Shown: positions 1 through 5,770 of the stretch, piece by piece | Numbering within the stretch: the first letter of the stretch is position 1 | How the letters are laid out: every line of letters starts with the position of its first letter | Made by a program: the position numbers and the translations under genes | The notes under the pieces: generated by a model | Told to the model about the DNA's origin: nothing | Seen by the model: the letters and a program-made list of their open reading frames with translations, nothing else | Databases searched by the model: none | From: Streptococcaceae bacterium | GTDB taxonomy: Bacteria > Bacillota > Bacilli > Lactobacillales > Streptococcaceae | Direction: 5' to 3' | Assembly: GCA_031285105.1 (NCBI GenBank) | Contig: JAITWV010000308.1 | Span: 1-7,151 of the forward strand | DNA: 7,151 bases

Positions 1-1
1 G

Positions 2-235
2 ATTGATAAGGTGTATGCTGATTATTATCTTGAAAAAATGGGGACACGTGCTGAATATAATATTATCAAAGGTGGATTTTCAGCAGAAGACTTTGCCGTA
101 GGTATTCGCAAACAAGATATTCAGTTGAAAGAAAAAATTGACGAAGGCTTGCGCACTTTAGTCAAAAATGGAACTTTTGCGCGAATTTCACAAAAATGGT
201 TTGGCGAAGATGTGACACCTGATTCGTTGAAATAA
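2..235 (+). CDS. Amino-acid ABC transporter substrate-binding protein, C-terminal part (partial)
   Basis: This is the 3' end of a gene that begins before the window; the open frame runs from base 2 to a TAA at 233-235 and gives 77 residues. The sequence matches the closing part of family 3 periplasmic-type binding proteins (SBP_bac_3), which catch polar amino acids or cystine outside the membrane and hand them to a permease/ATPase pair. What is seen is the typical ending: a segment reading FAVGIRKQD, then an amphipathic helix (LKEKIDEGLRTLVKNGTF), then the hallmark KWFGED close to the C-terminus. Complete members are about 250-290 residues, so roughly the last quarter is present. The lipoprotein signal, if there is one, lies outside the window. 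A GTG at base 11 is in frame but lies inside the conserved domain and is not a start. The exact amino acid bound cannot be told from this part. A terminator follows, so this is the last gene of its transcript. Confidence 0.85.
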   Translation: MDKVYADYYLEKMGTRAEYNIIKGGFSAEDFAVGIRKQDIQLKEKIDEGLRTLVKNGTFARISQKWFGEDVTPDSLK

Positions 236-296
236 TTATTTTTTAGCTTGTTTGATAGCTCGTATTAAACTTTCAAAAAAGTAGTCTAAAATAAAG

Positions 297-340
297 AAAA
301 TCTAGTCTAAATTTCGTTAAAAATAGACTAGATTTTTTTT
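297..340 (+). terminator. Rho-independent terminator, probably bidirectional
   Basis: The arm TCTAGTCTA (301-309) pairs perfectly with TAGACTAGA (324-332) around a 14-base loop, and an eight-T run (333-340) follows. The A-run at 297-300 extends the stem and gives a shorter T-run on the minus strand. It sits between two convergent genes, the binding protein ending at 235 and the minus-strand small gene ending at 362, and can serve both. The rest of the 236-361 gap shows no gene. Confidence 0.85.
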
Positions 341-361
341 AAGCAATTTTACCAAGACATT

Positions 362-682
362 CTAATAAGACTTAAACTGAAAAACAATTCCTTTTTCACT
401 AGCGAAATCACGTAAATTCTTCGCCCCAGCTTCTCCTGAAAAACGGCTTTCAAATTCTTTATCCTTATTTTCAGTTTCTAAAGCATCATAAATTTTCAGC
501 GTATTTTCCTCATCAAATGAATAGTCAAATTTGTACTCATCTGCTCCAAGTAAGGATTTTACTGATGGGCCACTATCAATACCGTAAACGAATAGGCGAT
601 TGTTCTTGATTTGGGCCCATAGTTTTTTATCGATTAATGGCTTTTTATCGTCATATAGACTTATTTTTTTAAATGTAAACAT
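362..682 (-). CDS. Small protein of unknown function, downstream of tetR
   Basis: I do not recognise the family. The protein is 106 residues, starting MFTFKKISLYDDKK and ending FQFKSY. It has no signal peptide, no membrane segment, no cysteine and no metal-binding motif. It is rich in Lys, Asp, Glu, Phe and Tyr, which suggests a small soluble cytoplasmic protein with alternating beta-like and charged segments. The start was chosen at the ATG at 680-682 because a good ribosome binding site, GAGGTG (688-693 on the minus strand), lies 5 bases before it. A longer frame opening with TTG at 709 has no such site. The gene begins 28 bases after the stop of the tetR gene on the same strand with no terminator between, so the two are probably cotranscribed, and the hairpin at 297-340 ends the transcript. 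Its place suggests a role tied to the regulator or the exporter, but that is only context; no function is claimed. Confidence 0.75.
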   Translation of the reverse strand: MFTFKKISLYDDKKPLIDKKLWAQIKNNRLFVYGIDSGPSVKSLLGADEYKFDYSFDEENTLKIYDALETENKDKEFESRFSGEAGAKNLRDFASEKGIVFQFKSY

Positions 683-710
683 ACTCTCACCTCGATAATT
701 ATTATACAAC

Positions 711-1286
711 TTATCTTATTGAGTTCATAAAAATTTGCGTTAATTGATCAGCATATTTTTCAAAATCATCTTGTGTCCAATCAATCGACTTCAATCCTTC
801 GGTATAAATGCGCATCAAAGCAAGCAATAATTTATCATCATAAGCAGGGTTAACTTTTCCTTCTTTTCGTCCTTTTTGAAATAATCTTAAATACAATTCG
901 TCCGCGTTAAAAAATTCATTTTGATTGTAAAAAGAATGCTCACTTTTAAACACTTCCATGATATTTTCAAAAAAGATTGCGCTCATTTCATCAAACTTGC
1001 TCATTTTATAATGGGTTAAATCCTTATAAGTCTGCTCAAATGACATTGGGCTTTCAATAATTTCATTGTAATGTTTCACCACGTCTTCAAAATGTTGAAT
1101 AATTGCGGTATTAATCAAATTATCTTTGTTGGTATAGTAATTAAACAAGGTAACTTTAGCAACATTTGCGTGGTTAGCGATTTGTTGCATGGTGAGTTCA
1201 TTGACATTTTTTGTGTTTAATAAATGAATGGTGGCAGTGATGATTTCGTTCATTTTCTTTTTTTTGCGACGTTCAAATCCATCCAT
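711..1286 (-). CDS. TetR/AcrR-family transcriptional repressor
   Basis: This is a 191-residue protein, the usual length for TetR regulators, which bind palindromic operators as dimers and let go when a small ligand enters the C-terminal domain. Residues about 12-58 form the DNA-binding domain. Seen there are a first helix (IITATIHLLN), the helix-turn-helix with LTMQQIANHANVAKVTLFNYY at about 31-51, and the family-typical close TNKDNLI. A basic tract (RRKKKK, residues 6-11) precedes it. The remaining helical part is variable, as expected for a ligand domain. The start is the ATG at 1284-1286: AAAGGAG (1296-1302 on the minus strand) sits 9 bases upstream. A TTG three codons earlier would directly abut this site and is unlikely. 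The gene is divergent from an ABC exporter and shares its control region, so it most likely represses both itself and the exporter. The inducer is unknown. Confidence 0.93.
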   Translation of the reverse strand: MDGFERRKKKKMNEIITATIHLLNTKNVNELTMQQIANHANVAKVTLFNYYTNKDNLINTAIIQHFEDVVKHYNEIIESPMSFEQTYKDLTHYKMSKFDEMSAIFFENIMEVFKSEHSFYNQNEFFNADELYLRLFQKGRKEGKVNPAYDDKLLLALMRIYTEGLKSIDWTQDDFEKYADQLTQIFMNSIR

Positions 1287-1312
1287 TTTAATCAACTCCT
1301 TTACTTATTTGT

Positions 1313-1341
1313 ATCATAAAACTATTTATGAACTATTTCAA
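1313..1341 (-). promoter_or_regulatory. Promoter of the tetR operon
   Basis: Read on the minus strand, a -35 box TTGAAA (1336-1341) is separated by 17 bases from a -10 box TATGAT (1313-1318). Each differs from the sigma-A consensus at one position. The predicted start is near 1306, just upstream of the AAAGGAG ribosome binding site of the tetR gene, giving a very short leader. Confidence 0.7.
1314..1331. promoter_or_regulatory. Candidate TetR operator palindrome
   Basis: TCATAAA-ACTA-TTTATGA is a perfect inverted repeat with 7-base arms and a 4-base spacer. It overlaps the -10 box and part of the spacer of the tetR promoter, where a bound dimer would block RNA polymerase. Size and position fit a TetR-family operator, but the assignment to this regulator is inference. 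Confidence 0.5.
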
Positions 1342-1360
1342 GAAAAAAGGTATATAATTC

Positions 1361-1389
1361 TTGCAAACTACAAAAAAAGGTAGTATATT
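1361..1389 (+). promoter_or_regulatory. Promoter of the ABC exporter operon
   Basis: The -35 box TTGCAA (1361-1366) and the -10 box TATATT (1384-1389) are exactly 17 bases apart. The expected transcript start is near 1396, leaving a leader of about 50 bases before the ATPase start. A short inverted repeat, ACTAC (1367-1371) and GTAGT (1380-1384), fills the spacer and could be a second site for the regulator. Another TATAAT lies at 1353-1358 but lacks a good -35 box. Confidence 0.6.
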
Positions 1390-1445
1390 ACAAACCGTAA
1401 AGAGATATTTGGTACATATTTCGTTAAGAGAATGGGGTAATTAAA

Positions 1446-2333
1446 ATGACAAAGATGATCGAAGTAATTGGGCTCAAAAAGAATTTCAAACACACTCAAG
1501 CCTTAAAGGACGTCACTTTTCATGTGGATGCTGGTGAAGTAGTCGGTTATATTGGGCCAAATGGGGCGGGTAAGTCAACGACGATTCGTATTTTACTAGG
1601 GATTTTACATGCAAGTGGTGGTGAGGCAAAAATTTTTGGTAAGGATGTCTGGAAAGATGCGCTAAAAATTCATGAAAAAATTGCTTATGTACCTGGAGAT
1701 GTGAATTTATGGCCAAATTTAACAGGCGGGCAAGTCATTGACTTATTCATGAAATTACAAGGCTCTAGTGCAAATCAAGCACGTCGGGAGGAATTAATTC
1801 AAAAGTTTGAACTGGATCCTAAGAAAAAAGCACGTTCTTATTCAAAAGGAAATCGTCAAAAAATTGCCTTGATCGCAGCCCTTGCTAGTGATGCGGATCT
1901 TTATATTTTCGATGAACCAACTAGTGGACTTGACCCATTGATGGAGGCTGTTTTCCAAGAAGAAGTTGAAAAGATTAAAGCACAAGGTAAGGCGATTTTA
2001 CTTTCCAGTCATATTTTAAGTGAAGTAGAACGTTTATGTGACCGAGTAGCAATTATTCGTCAAGGAGAAATTATCGAAGAAGGAACACTTGAAGATTTGC
2101 GCCATCTAACACGTTTCCAATATCATGTAGAAACAAAAGAAGAACCTATTGGCTTAAAAGACGTTTGTGCAGTTCATGATTTGGTAATTACTGGCAAAAA
2201 AGCGGTTTTCCAAGCTGAAAGTGATAAGATTAATGAAATTTTGCAAGCGATTATGCCTTATCATGTAGTGAAATTGGAAAGTCAACCACCGACTCTTGAA
2301 GAATTATTCATGCGTCATTATGAAGGAAAGTAG
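1446..2333 (+). CDS. ABC-2 type exporter, ATP-binding protein
   Basis: This 295-residue ATPase powers export through the permease encoded next. It has the full motor set: Walker A GPNGAGKST (37-45), an ABC signature region in the variant form YSKGNRQK (132-139), Walker B LYIFDEP (152-158) with Glu157 as catalytic base, D-loop SGLDP (160-164) and switch His189. The Q-loop position reads YVPGDVNLWPNLTGG (81-95), so the usual glutamine appears to be replaced by glycine. I recall this PGD/PGE-LWPNLTGG form from ATPases of the antibiotic or polyether exporter group, so it is probably a subfamily trait, not damage. Residues after about 215 form the C-terminal extension common in drug-exporter ATPases. 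The start ATG has only a weak site, GGGG (1434-1437), 8 bases before it; the next Met codon (1455) has none. The permease follows at once, so the two form an operon. The likely substrate is a hydrophobic toxin or ionophore, by analogy only. Confidence 0.92.
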   Translation: MTKMIEVIGLKKNFKHTQALKDVTFHVDAGEVVGYIGPNGAGKSTTIRILLGILHASGGEAKIFGKDVWKDALKIHEKIAYVPGDVNLWPNLTGGQVIDLFMKLQGSSANQARREELIQKFELDPKKKARSYSKGNRQKIALIAALASDADLYIFDEPTSGLDPLMEAVFQEEVEKIKAQGKAILLSSHILSEVERLCDRVAIIRQGEIIEEGTLEDLRHLTRFQYHVETKEEPIGLKDVCAVHDLVITGKKAVFQAESDKINEILQAIMPYHVVKLESQPPTLEELFMRHYEGK

Positions 2334-2342
2334 GTGAGTGAC

Positions 2343-3959
2343 ATGAAAAATCCAATGTATGCAACTAGTCGTATGTTTTTACAATTATTAAAAAGAGATT
2401 GGATTAAATTAGTAGCTTGGGTGTTAGGTATGGTGGCTTTTGCGATTTCTGGTTTAAGCAAAATGGAGCTTTTAGGACAAGATACAACTCAGTTAAAAGC
2501 AATGGTTTCAATGTTTCAAAATCCAGCCATGATTGCGTTAGCTGGACCTTTACCACCTAATTCTAGCCAGTTAAGTGTTGGTGCAATTTTTGGACAATCA
2601 ATGACTTTATTAACAGCAGTTTTGTTTGCGATTGTTTCGATAATCTATGTCGTTAATCGTACACGCAAAGAAGAAGATGAGGGCACACTTGAGTTAATTC
2701 GCTCCTTTAAAGTGGGGAAATTAGCCAATACGACTGCGGTTATGTTCGTTTTACTTTTGGTTCATCTTTTAACCACATTTGCTATTGCTGGTGTATTAGA
2801 AGTCCAACATGTTCCTTCGATGCATGCATTTAGTGATAACTTGATGTTTGCTGGTGCGGTAAGTTTACAAGGGATTTTATGGGGTGTAATTGCGTTAGTT
2901 TTTGCTCAAATTAACCCTGAAGCTGGTGGTGCAAAAGGTTTTTCATTTGCATTATTAGGCTTACTTTATGTGGTAAGAATCCCTACTGATATTAGTAATT
3001 TGCACCTTTCTTGGTTGAATCCATTAAGTTGGAGTTATCTAGCTTTTCCTTATGTTGAAAATAATATCTTGCCTTTTGTTTTAACGATTGTTTTAATTGG
3101 TATTTTACTTGTTTTGGCGTACCGTTTAGAGCTTTCTAGAGATATGGGCGCAGGTTATTTGCCTGAAGGAAAAGGACATAACCACGCAAGAAAGAGTTTA
3201 TTGAGTTATCCAGGTTTATTGCTTCATTTGGAAAAAACAACCATTATTTCATGGAGTGTTGGTTTCTTATTATTTGGAGCGATTTATGGTTCTTTGTTTG
3301 GGAAAATGGATGAGTTTCTCAATTCAAATGCGACTGTTAAACAAATATTTGCAATTGGTTCGGCTGGAAAATACTCTTTACAAGAACAATTTATGTCAAC
3401 AATTTTTGTGATTATGGCAGTTATTGTTGTTTGTTTTGCAGTAGTTGGTTTGAATAAAACAATTAGTGAAGAAAAACGCGGTCGCCAAGAACAATTGTAC
3501 GCAACACCACTTACTCGGACAAAAATTTACTGGACACATGCGTTATTGTCGATTGGGATGGGCTTTTTAGGATTATTTGTTAGTGGAATTGGCTTATATT
3601 TTGCACAAAGAGGTTCATCAGCCAATACGATTCCTTTGGGTGAGGTTTTGCAATCAGCGTTAATTGGATTGCCTGGAATTGTCTTTATCCTTTCTATTTT
3701 AGGACTATTAGTTGGTTTCTTGCCTCGATTTACTAGCATTATTTGGATTTATATCGGGTTTGTTTTCTTTGATGTTTATGTTGGTAGCTTGATTTCTTTA
3801 CCAGATTGGGTTGGCAAATTAAATATTTTTGGTTATTTGCCAAGATTACCGATTGATGCGATGAATTGGTCTAATGTGCTAATCATCTTAAGTATTTCAC
3901 TTGTTTTATTTGTTGGCGGGTATGTGAGCTATTTGAAACGTGATATGATTCAAGGTTAA
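2343..3959 (+). CDS. ABC-2 type exporter, duplicated permease subunit
   Basis: This 538-residue integral membrane protein would form the export channel with the preceding ATPase. Hydrophobic runs suggest about 12 membrane segments, near residues 21-39, 86-104, 128-151, 167-188, 199-212, 240-260, 299-319, 352-370, 400-421, 440-462, 468-490 and 510-530. The protein is two ABC-2 halves fused: N105, T107, E110, E111, G114 and E117 recur as N371, T373, E376, E377, G380 and E383, all exactly 266 residues apart, in the cytoplasmic loop after the second segment of each half. One polypeptide can therefore replace a permease dimer. This size and ATPase pairing recall the tetronasin (TnrB) and enterococcal narasin (NarAB) polyether exporters, but the substrate is not proven. 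The start is the ATG at 2343: AGGTGA (2332-2337) lies 5 bases upstream and overlaps the ATPase stop codon. A GTG at 2334 falls inside that site. Tight coupling with the ATPase gene is expected. Confidence 0.9.
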   Translation: MKNPMYATSRMFLQLLKRDWIKLVAWVLGMVAFAISGLSKMELLGQDTTQLKAMVSMFQNPAMIALAGPLPPNSSQLSVGAIFGQSMTLLTAVLFAIVSIIYVVNRTRKEEDEGTLELIRSFKVGKLANTTAVMFVLLLVHLLTTFAIAGVLEVQHVPSMHAFSDNLMFAGAVSLQGILWGVIALVFAQINPEAGGAKGFSFALLGLLYVVRIPTDISNLHLSWLNPLSWSYLAFPYVENNILPFVLTIVLIGILLVLAYRLELSRDMGAGYLPEGKGHNHARKSLLSYPGLLLHLEKTTIISWSVGFLLFGAIYGSLFGKMDEFLNSNATVKQIFAIGSAGKYSLQEQFMSTIFVIMAVIVVCFAVVGLNKTISEEKRGRQEQLYATPLTRTKIYWTHALLSIGMGFLGLFVSGIGLYFAQRGSSANTIPLGEVLQSALIGLPGIVFILSILGLLVGFLPRFTSIIWIYIGFVFFDVYVGSLISLPDWVGKLNIFGYLPRLPIDAMNWSNVLIILSISLVLFVGGYVSYLKRDMIQG

Positions 3960-3995
3960 TTCTTAAGCAAAACCAAAATTATTAACTAATTATAT

Positions 3996-4025
3996 AAAAA
4001 GGTCGAAATTTTATCGGCCTTTTTT
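3996..4025 (+). terminator. Rho-independent terminator of the exporter operon
   Basis: GGTCGA (4001-4006) pairs with TCGGCC (4014-4019), including one G-U pair, around a 7-base loop. A five-A run before and a six-T run (4020-4025) after lengthen the stem and provide the release tract. It begins 36 bases after the permease stop codon and separates the exporter from the importer operon. Confidence 0.85.
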
Positions 4026-4040
4026 GTGTTATACAGATTA

Positions 4041-4053
4041 AAAAACGAATAAT
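4041..4053 (+). promoter_or_regulatory. Weak PurBox-like sequence
   Basis: AAAAACGAATAAT matches the PurR-binding PurBox consensus AWWWCCGAACWWT at 11 of 13 positions, keeping the CGAA core. Its central G (4047) lies about 77 bases before the predicted transcript start near 4124, close to the -76 spacing known for Lactococcus PurR-activated promoters. Half of the matches are A/T positions in AT-rich DNA, so chance is a real possibility. Confidence 0.2.
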
Positions 4054-4088
4054 ATCAGTTATTTAAAAGATAAATGTTCACATTCCTC

Positions 4089-4117
4089 TTGTTAAACATC
4101 ATAATATTCCATACAAT
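4089..4117 (+). promoter_or_regulatory. Promoter of the polyamine-type importer operon
   Basis: The -35 box TTGTTA (4089-4094) and the -10 box TACAAT (4112-4117) are 17 bases apart. The predicted start near 4124 leaves a leader of about 26 bases, which is too short for a riboswitch or attenuator. The other bases of the 4026-4149 gap hold no gene that I can support. Confidence 0.65.
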
Positions 4118-4149
4118 AGCCATGAGAAATCATATCAAAAGGAGTAGAC

Positions 4150-4983
4150 ATGAAGAAACTAGCACATTATTTCATTCTTTTATTTGGCATTTTCATTTTC
4201 GTTTTTTTCTTAATTATTCCACTAATTCAAAGTATTTTTCCGACTTTTTTACCAGTTAATGGTGGGTTTGAAAATTATAGTCAGTTTTTCAAAGATGATT
4301 TTTATCGAGGGATTTTTATACGAACGCTTCGTATTTCAGCCATTGTGACGGTTTTATGTTTTGTTTTAGGATTACCAACCGCTTATTTTGTGGCAGGTTT
4401 AAGCAAGAGCAAAAAAAGTTTGTTAATGGCGGCTATTTTGTTCCCGTTATTAACCAATTCCGTGATTCGATCATTTGCTTGGATTAATATTTTGGGTCGA
4501 AATGGAGTTATCAATAATTTTTTACTACAAATTGGTCTTATTAACCAGCCACTGACGATGTTATATACAGAATTTTCAATTATTGTAGGATCGATTTACC
4601 TATTCTTACCAACGATGATTTTGACTTTAGTTGGTGTGTTAGAAACAATTGAAGGAGAAATTTTTGAAGCTGCACAAACATTAGGCGCTTCTTCTTTTAC
4701 AGTCTTTCGTAAGATTATTCTCCCATTATCTATTCCAGGTGCGATTGTTGGTTCTATTCTAGTATTTACTGGTACTTTAACTGCTTATACCACTCCGCAA
4801 TTACTTGGTGGCAATCAGCGCATGATGATGGCGACTTTTCTTTATCAACGGGCAACAACACTTGGAGATTGGAACAGTGCTTCGGTGATTGCCTTGATTT
4901 TAATTATTTCTACAGTCATTGTGATGAAATTAATGGATTTATTTGCTGCTAAACTAGATAAAAGAGGTGCTTTAAATGCGTAA
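4150..4983 (+). CDS. Spermidine/putrescine-type ABC transporter permease (PotB-like)
   Basis: This 277-residue inner permease subunit pairs with the next gene product to form the channel of a binding-protein-dependent importer. It has about six membrane segments: an N-terminal one at about 5-30, then runs near 60-82, 90-112, 140-163, 193-215 and 245-265. The cytoplasmic EAA loop that docks on the ATPase is clear, with EAAQTLGAS beginning at residue 173 and ending at Pro192. Between the first two segments is the NYSQFF stretch common in PotB and related permeases. Length and layout fit PotB/PhnU-type members of the BPD_transp_1 family. The start is well supported by AAAGGAG (4138-4144), 5 bases upstream. 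The stop codon overlaps the start of the following permease by 8 bases, pointing to translational coupling. PotB-like is a family statement; the transported compound depends on the binding protein. Confidence 0.9.
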   Translation: MKKLAHYFILLFGIFIFVFFLIIPLIQSIFPTFLPVNGGFENYSQFFKDDFYRGIFIRTLRISAIVTVLCFVLGLPTAYFVAGLSKSKKSLLMAAILFPLLTNSVIRSFAWINILGRNGVINNFLLQIGLINQPLTMLYTEFSIIVGSIYLFLPTMILTLVGVLETIEGEIFEAAQTLGASSFTVFRKIILPLSIPGAIVGSILVFTGTLTAYTTPQLLGGNQRMMMATFLYQRATTLGDWNSASVIALILIISTVIVMKLMDLFAAKLDKRGALNA

Positions 4984-5755
4984 AAACAACTCAATGACGG
5001 CAATTGCATGTGTAGTATTAGCCTTTTTATTCTTGCCACTTTTATTAATTATCATCACTTCCTTTGGGAGCGCTCGCGCGATTGAATTTCCAATTTCTGG
5101 TTTTACTTTGGATTGGTATATAAATGCCTTAGCTAATCGTGCGATGATGCGTTCGTTTCGTTTGAGTTTAGTTATTGGTTTATTGGCAACTTTTCTATCG
5201 ATTTTGGTTGGTGTGCCTTTATCTTATATTTTATCAAGGTATTCCATTAAAGGAAAAAACTGGCTAAAAGGATTTTTCTTATCACCAACTTTAATTCCTG
5301 GGATTGTGGTTGGATTTATTTTGTTTCAATTTATTGTGGTTCGCTTAGGTTTGCCAGTTTTTCAAGGGTTGTTAATTGGACATTTCCTTATTTCAATCCC
5401 TTATATTATTCGAGTTGTTGGCTCAAGTATGGAACAACTTGATTTTTCAATGGAAGAAGTTGCTTGGACGCTTGGTTGTACGAGATTTCGAGCGTTTGTA
5501 CAAATTGTGTTGCCAAATGTTTCATCAGGAATTTTTGCTGCTTTCATGTTGGCATTTGTGAATTCGTTTAATAACGTTCCTGTTTCTATGTTTTTATCAG
5601 GTCCTGGTGTAACTATGTTGCCGACTTCTTTACTGAGTTACTTGGAATTTAACTATGATCCAACCATTTCAGCGATTTCAGTGATGTTGATGATGTTAAC
5701 AATTGGGTTGATGTTTTTAGTTGAAAAGACACTAGGAATTACTAAAATTGTCTAA
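4976..5755 (+). CDS. Spermidine/putrescine-type ABC transporter permease (PotC-like)
   Basis: This 259-residue second permease is the partner of the preceding one in a heterodimeric channel. It shows an N-terminal membrane segment at about 8-28, further hydrophobic runs near 62-86, 98-122, 128-148, 184-206 and 233-252, and an EAA-type loop from E161 (EVAWTLGCTRFRAF) to Pro180, in which the second residue of the EAA triplet is Val. PotC, PhnV and Fe(III) permeases share this layout and length. The ATG at 4976 is preceded by GAGGTG (4964-4969) with 6 bases between. It overlaps the end of the upstream gene by 8 bases in another frame, so ribosomes finishing the first permease can restart here. 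The ATPase gene begins 15 bases after its stop codon. Role and complex membership are secure; substrate is not. Confidence 0.9.
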   Translation: MRKNNSMTAIACVVLAFLFLPLLLIIITSFGSARAIEFPISGFTLDWYINALANRAMMRSFRLSLVIGLLATFLSILVGVPLSYILSRYSIKGKNWLKGFFLSPTLIPGIVVGFILFQFIVVRLGLPVFQGLLIGHFLISIPYIIRVVGSSMEQLDFSMEEVAWTLGCTRFRAFVQIVLPNVSSGIFAAFMLAFVNSFNNVPVSMFLSGPGVTMLPTSLLSYLEFNYDPTISAISVMLMMLTIGLMFLVEKTLGITKIV

Positions 5756-5770
5756 TTGGGAGAAGAGAAA

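Noticed and set aside
701..706. A perfect TATAAT on the minus strand just before the small gene, suggesting its own promoter
   Set aside because: No acceptable -35 box lies 16-18 bases upstream, and the start would fall at the ribosome binding site. Readthrough from tetR is simpler.
1353..1358. A second exporter promoter based on the perfect TATAAT
   Set aside because: The best -35 candidate, TGAACT at an 18-base spacing, matches only three of six positions; the TTGCAA-17-TATATT pair is much better.
3527..3739. A 70-codon minus-strand frame inside the permease gene
   Set aside because: It is the complement of membrane-segment codons with no ribosome binding site or domain; the plus-strand permease explains the region.
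4026..4149. Possible riboswitch or attenuator before the importer operon
   Set aside because: The best promoter leaves only about 26 leader bases, and no stable hairpin with a T-run is present there.
4074..4259. A 61-codon plus-strand frame at the start of the importer operon
   Set aside because: It spans the promoter and overlaps the first permease in another frame, has no ribosome binding site and no family resemblance.
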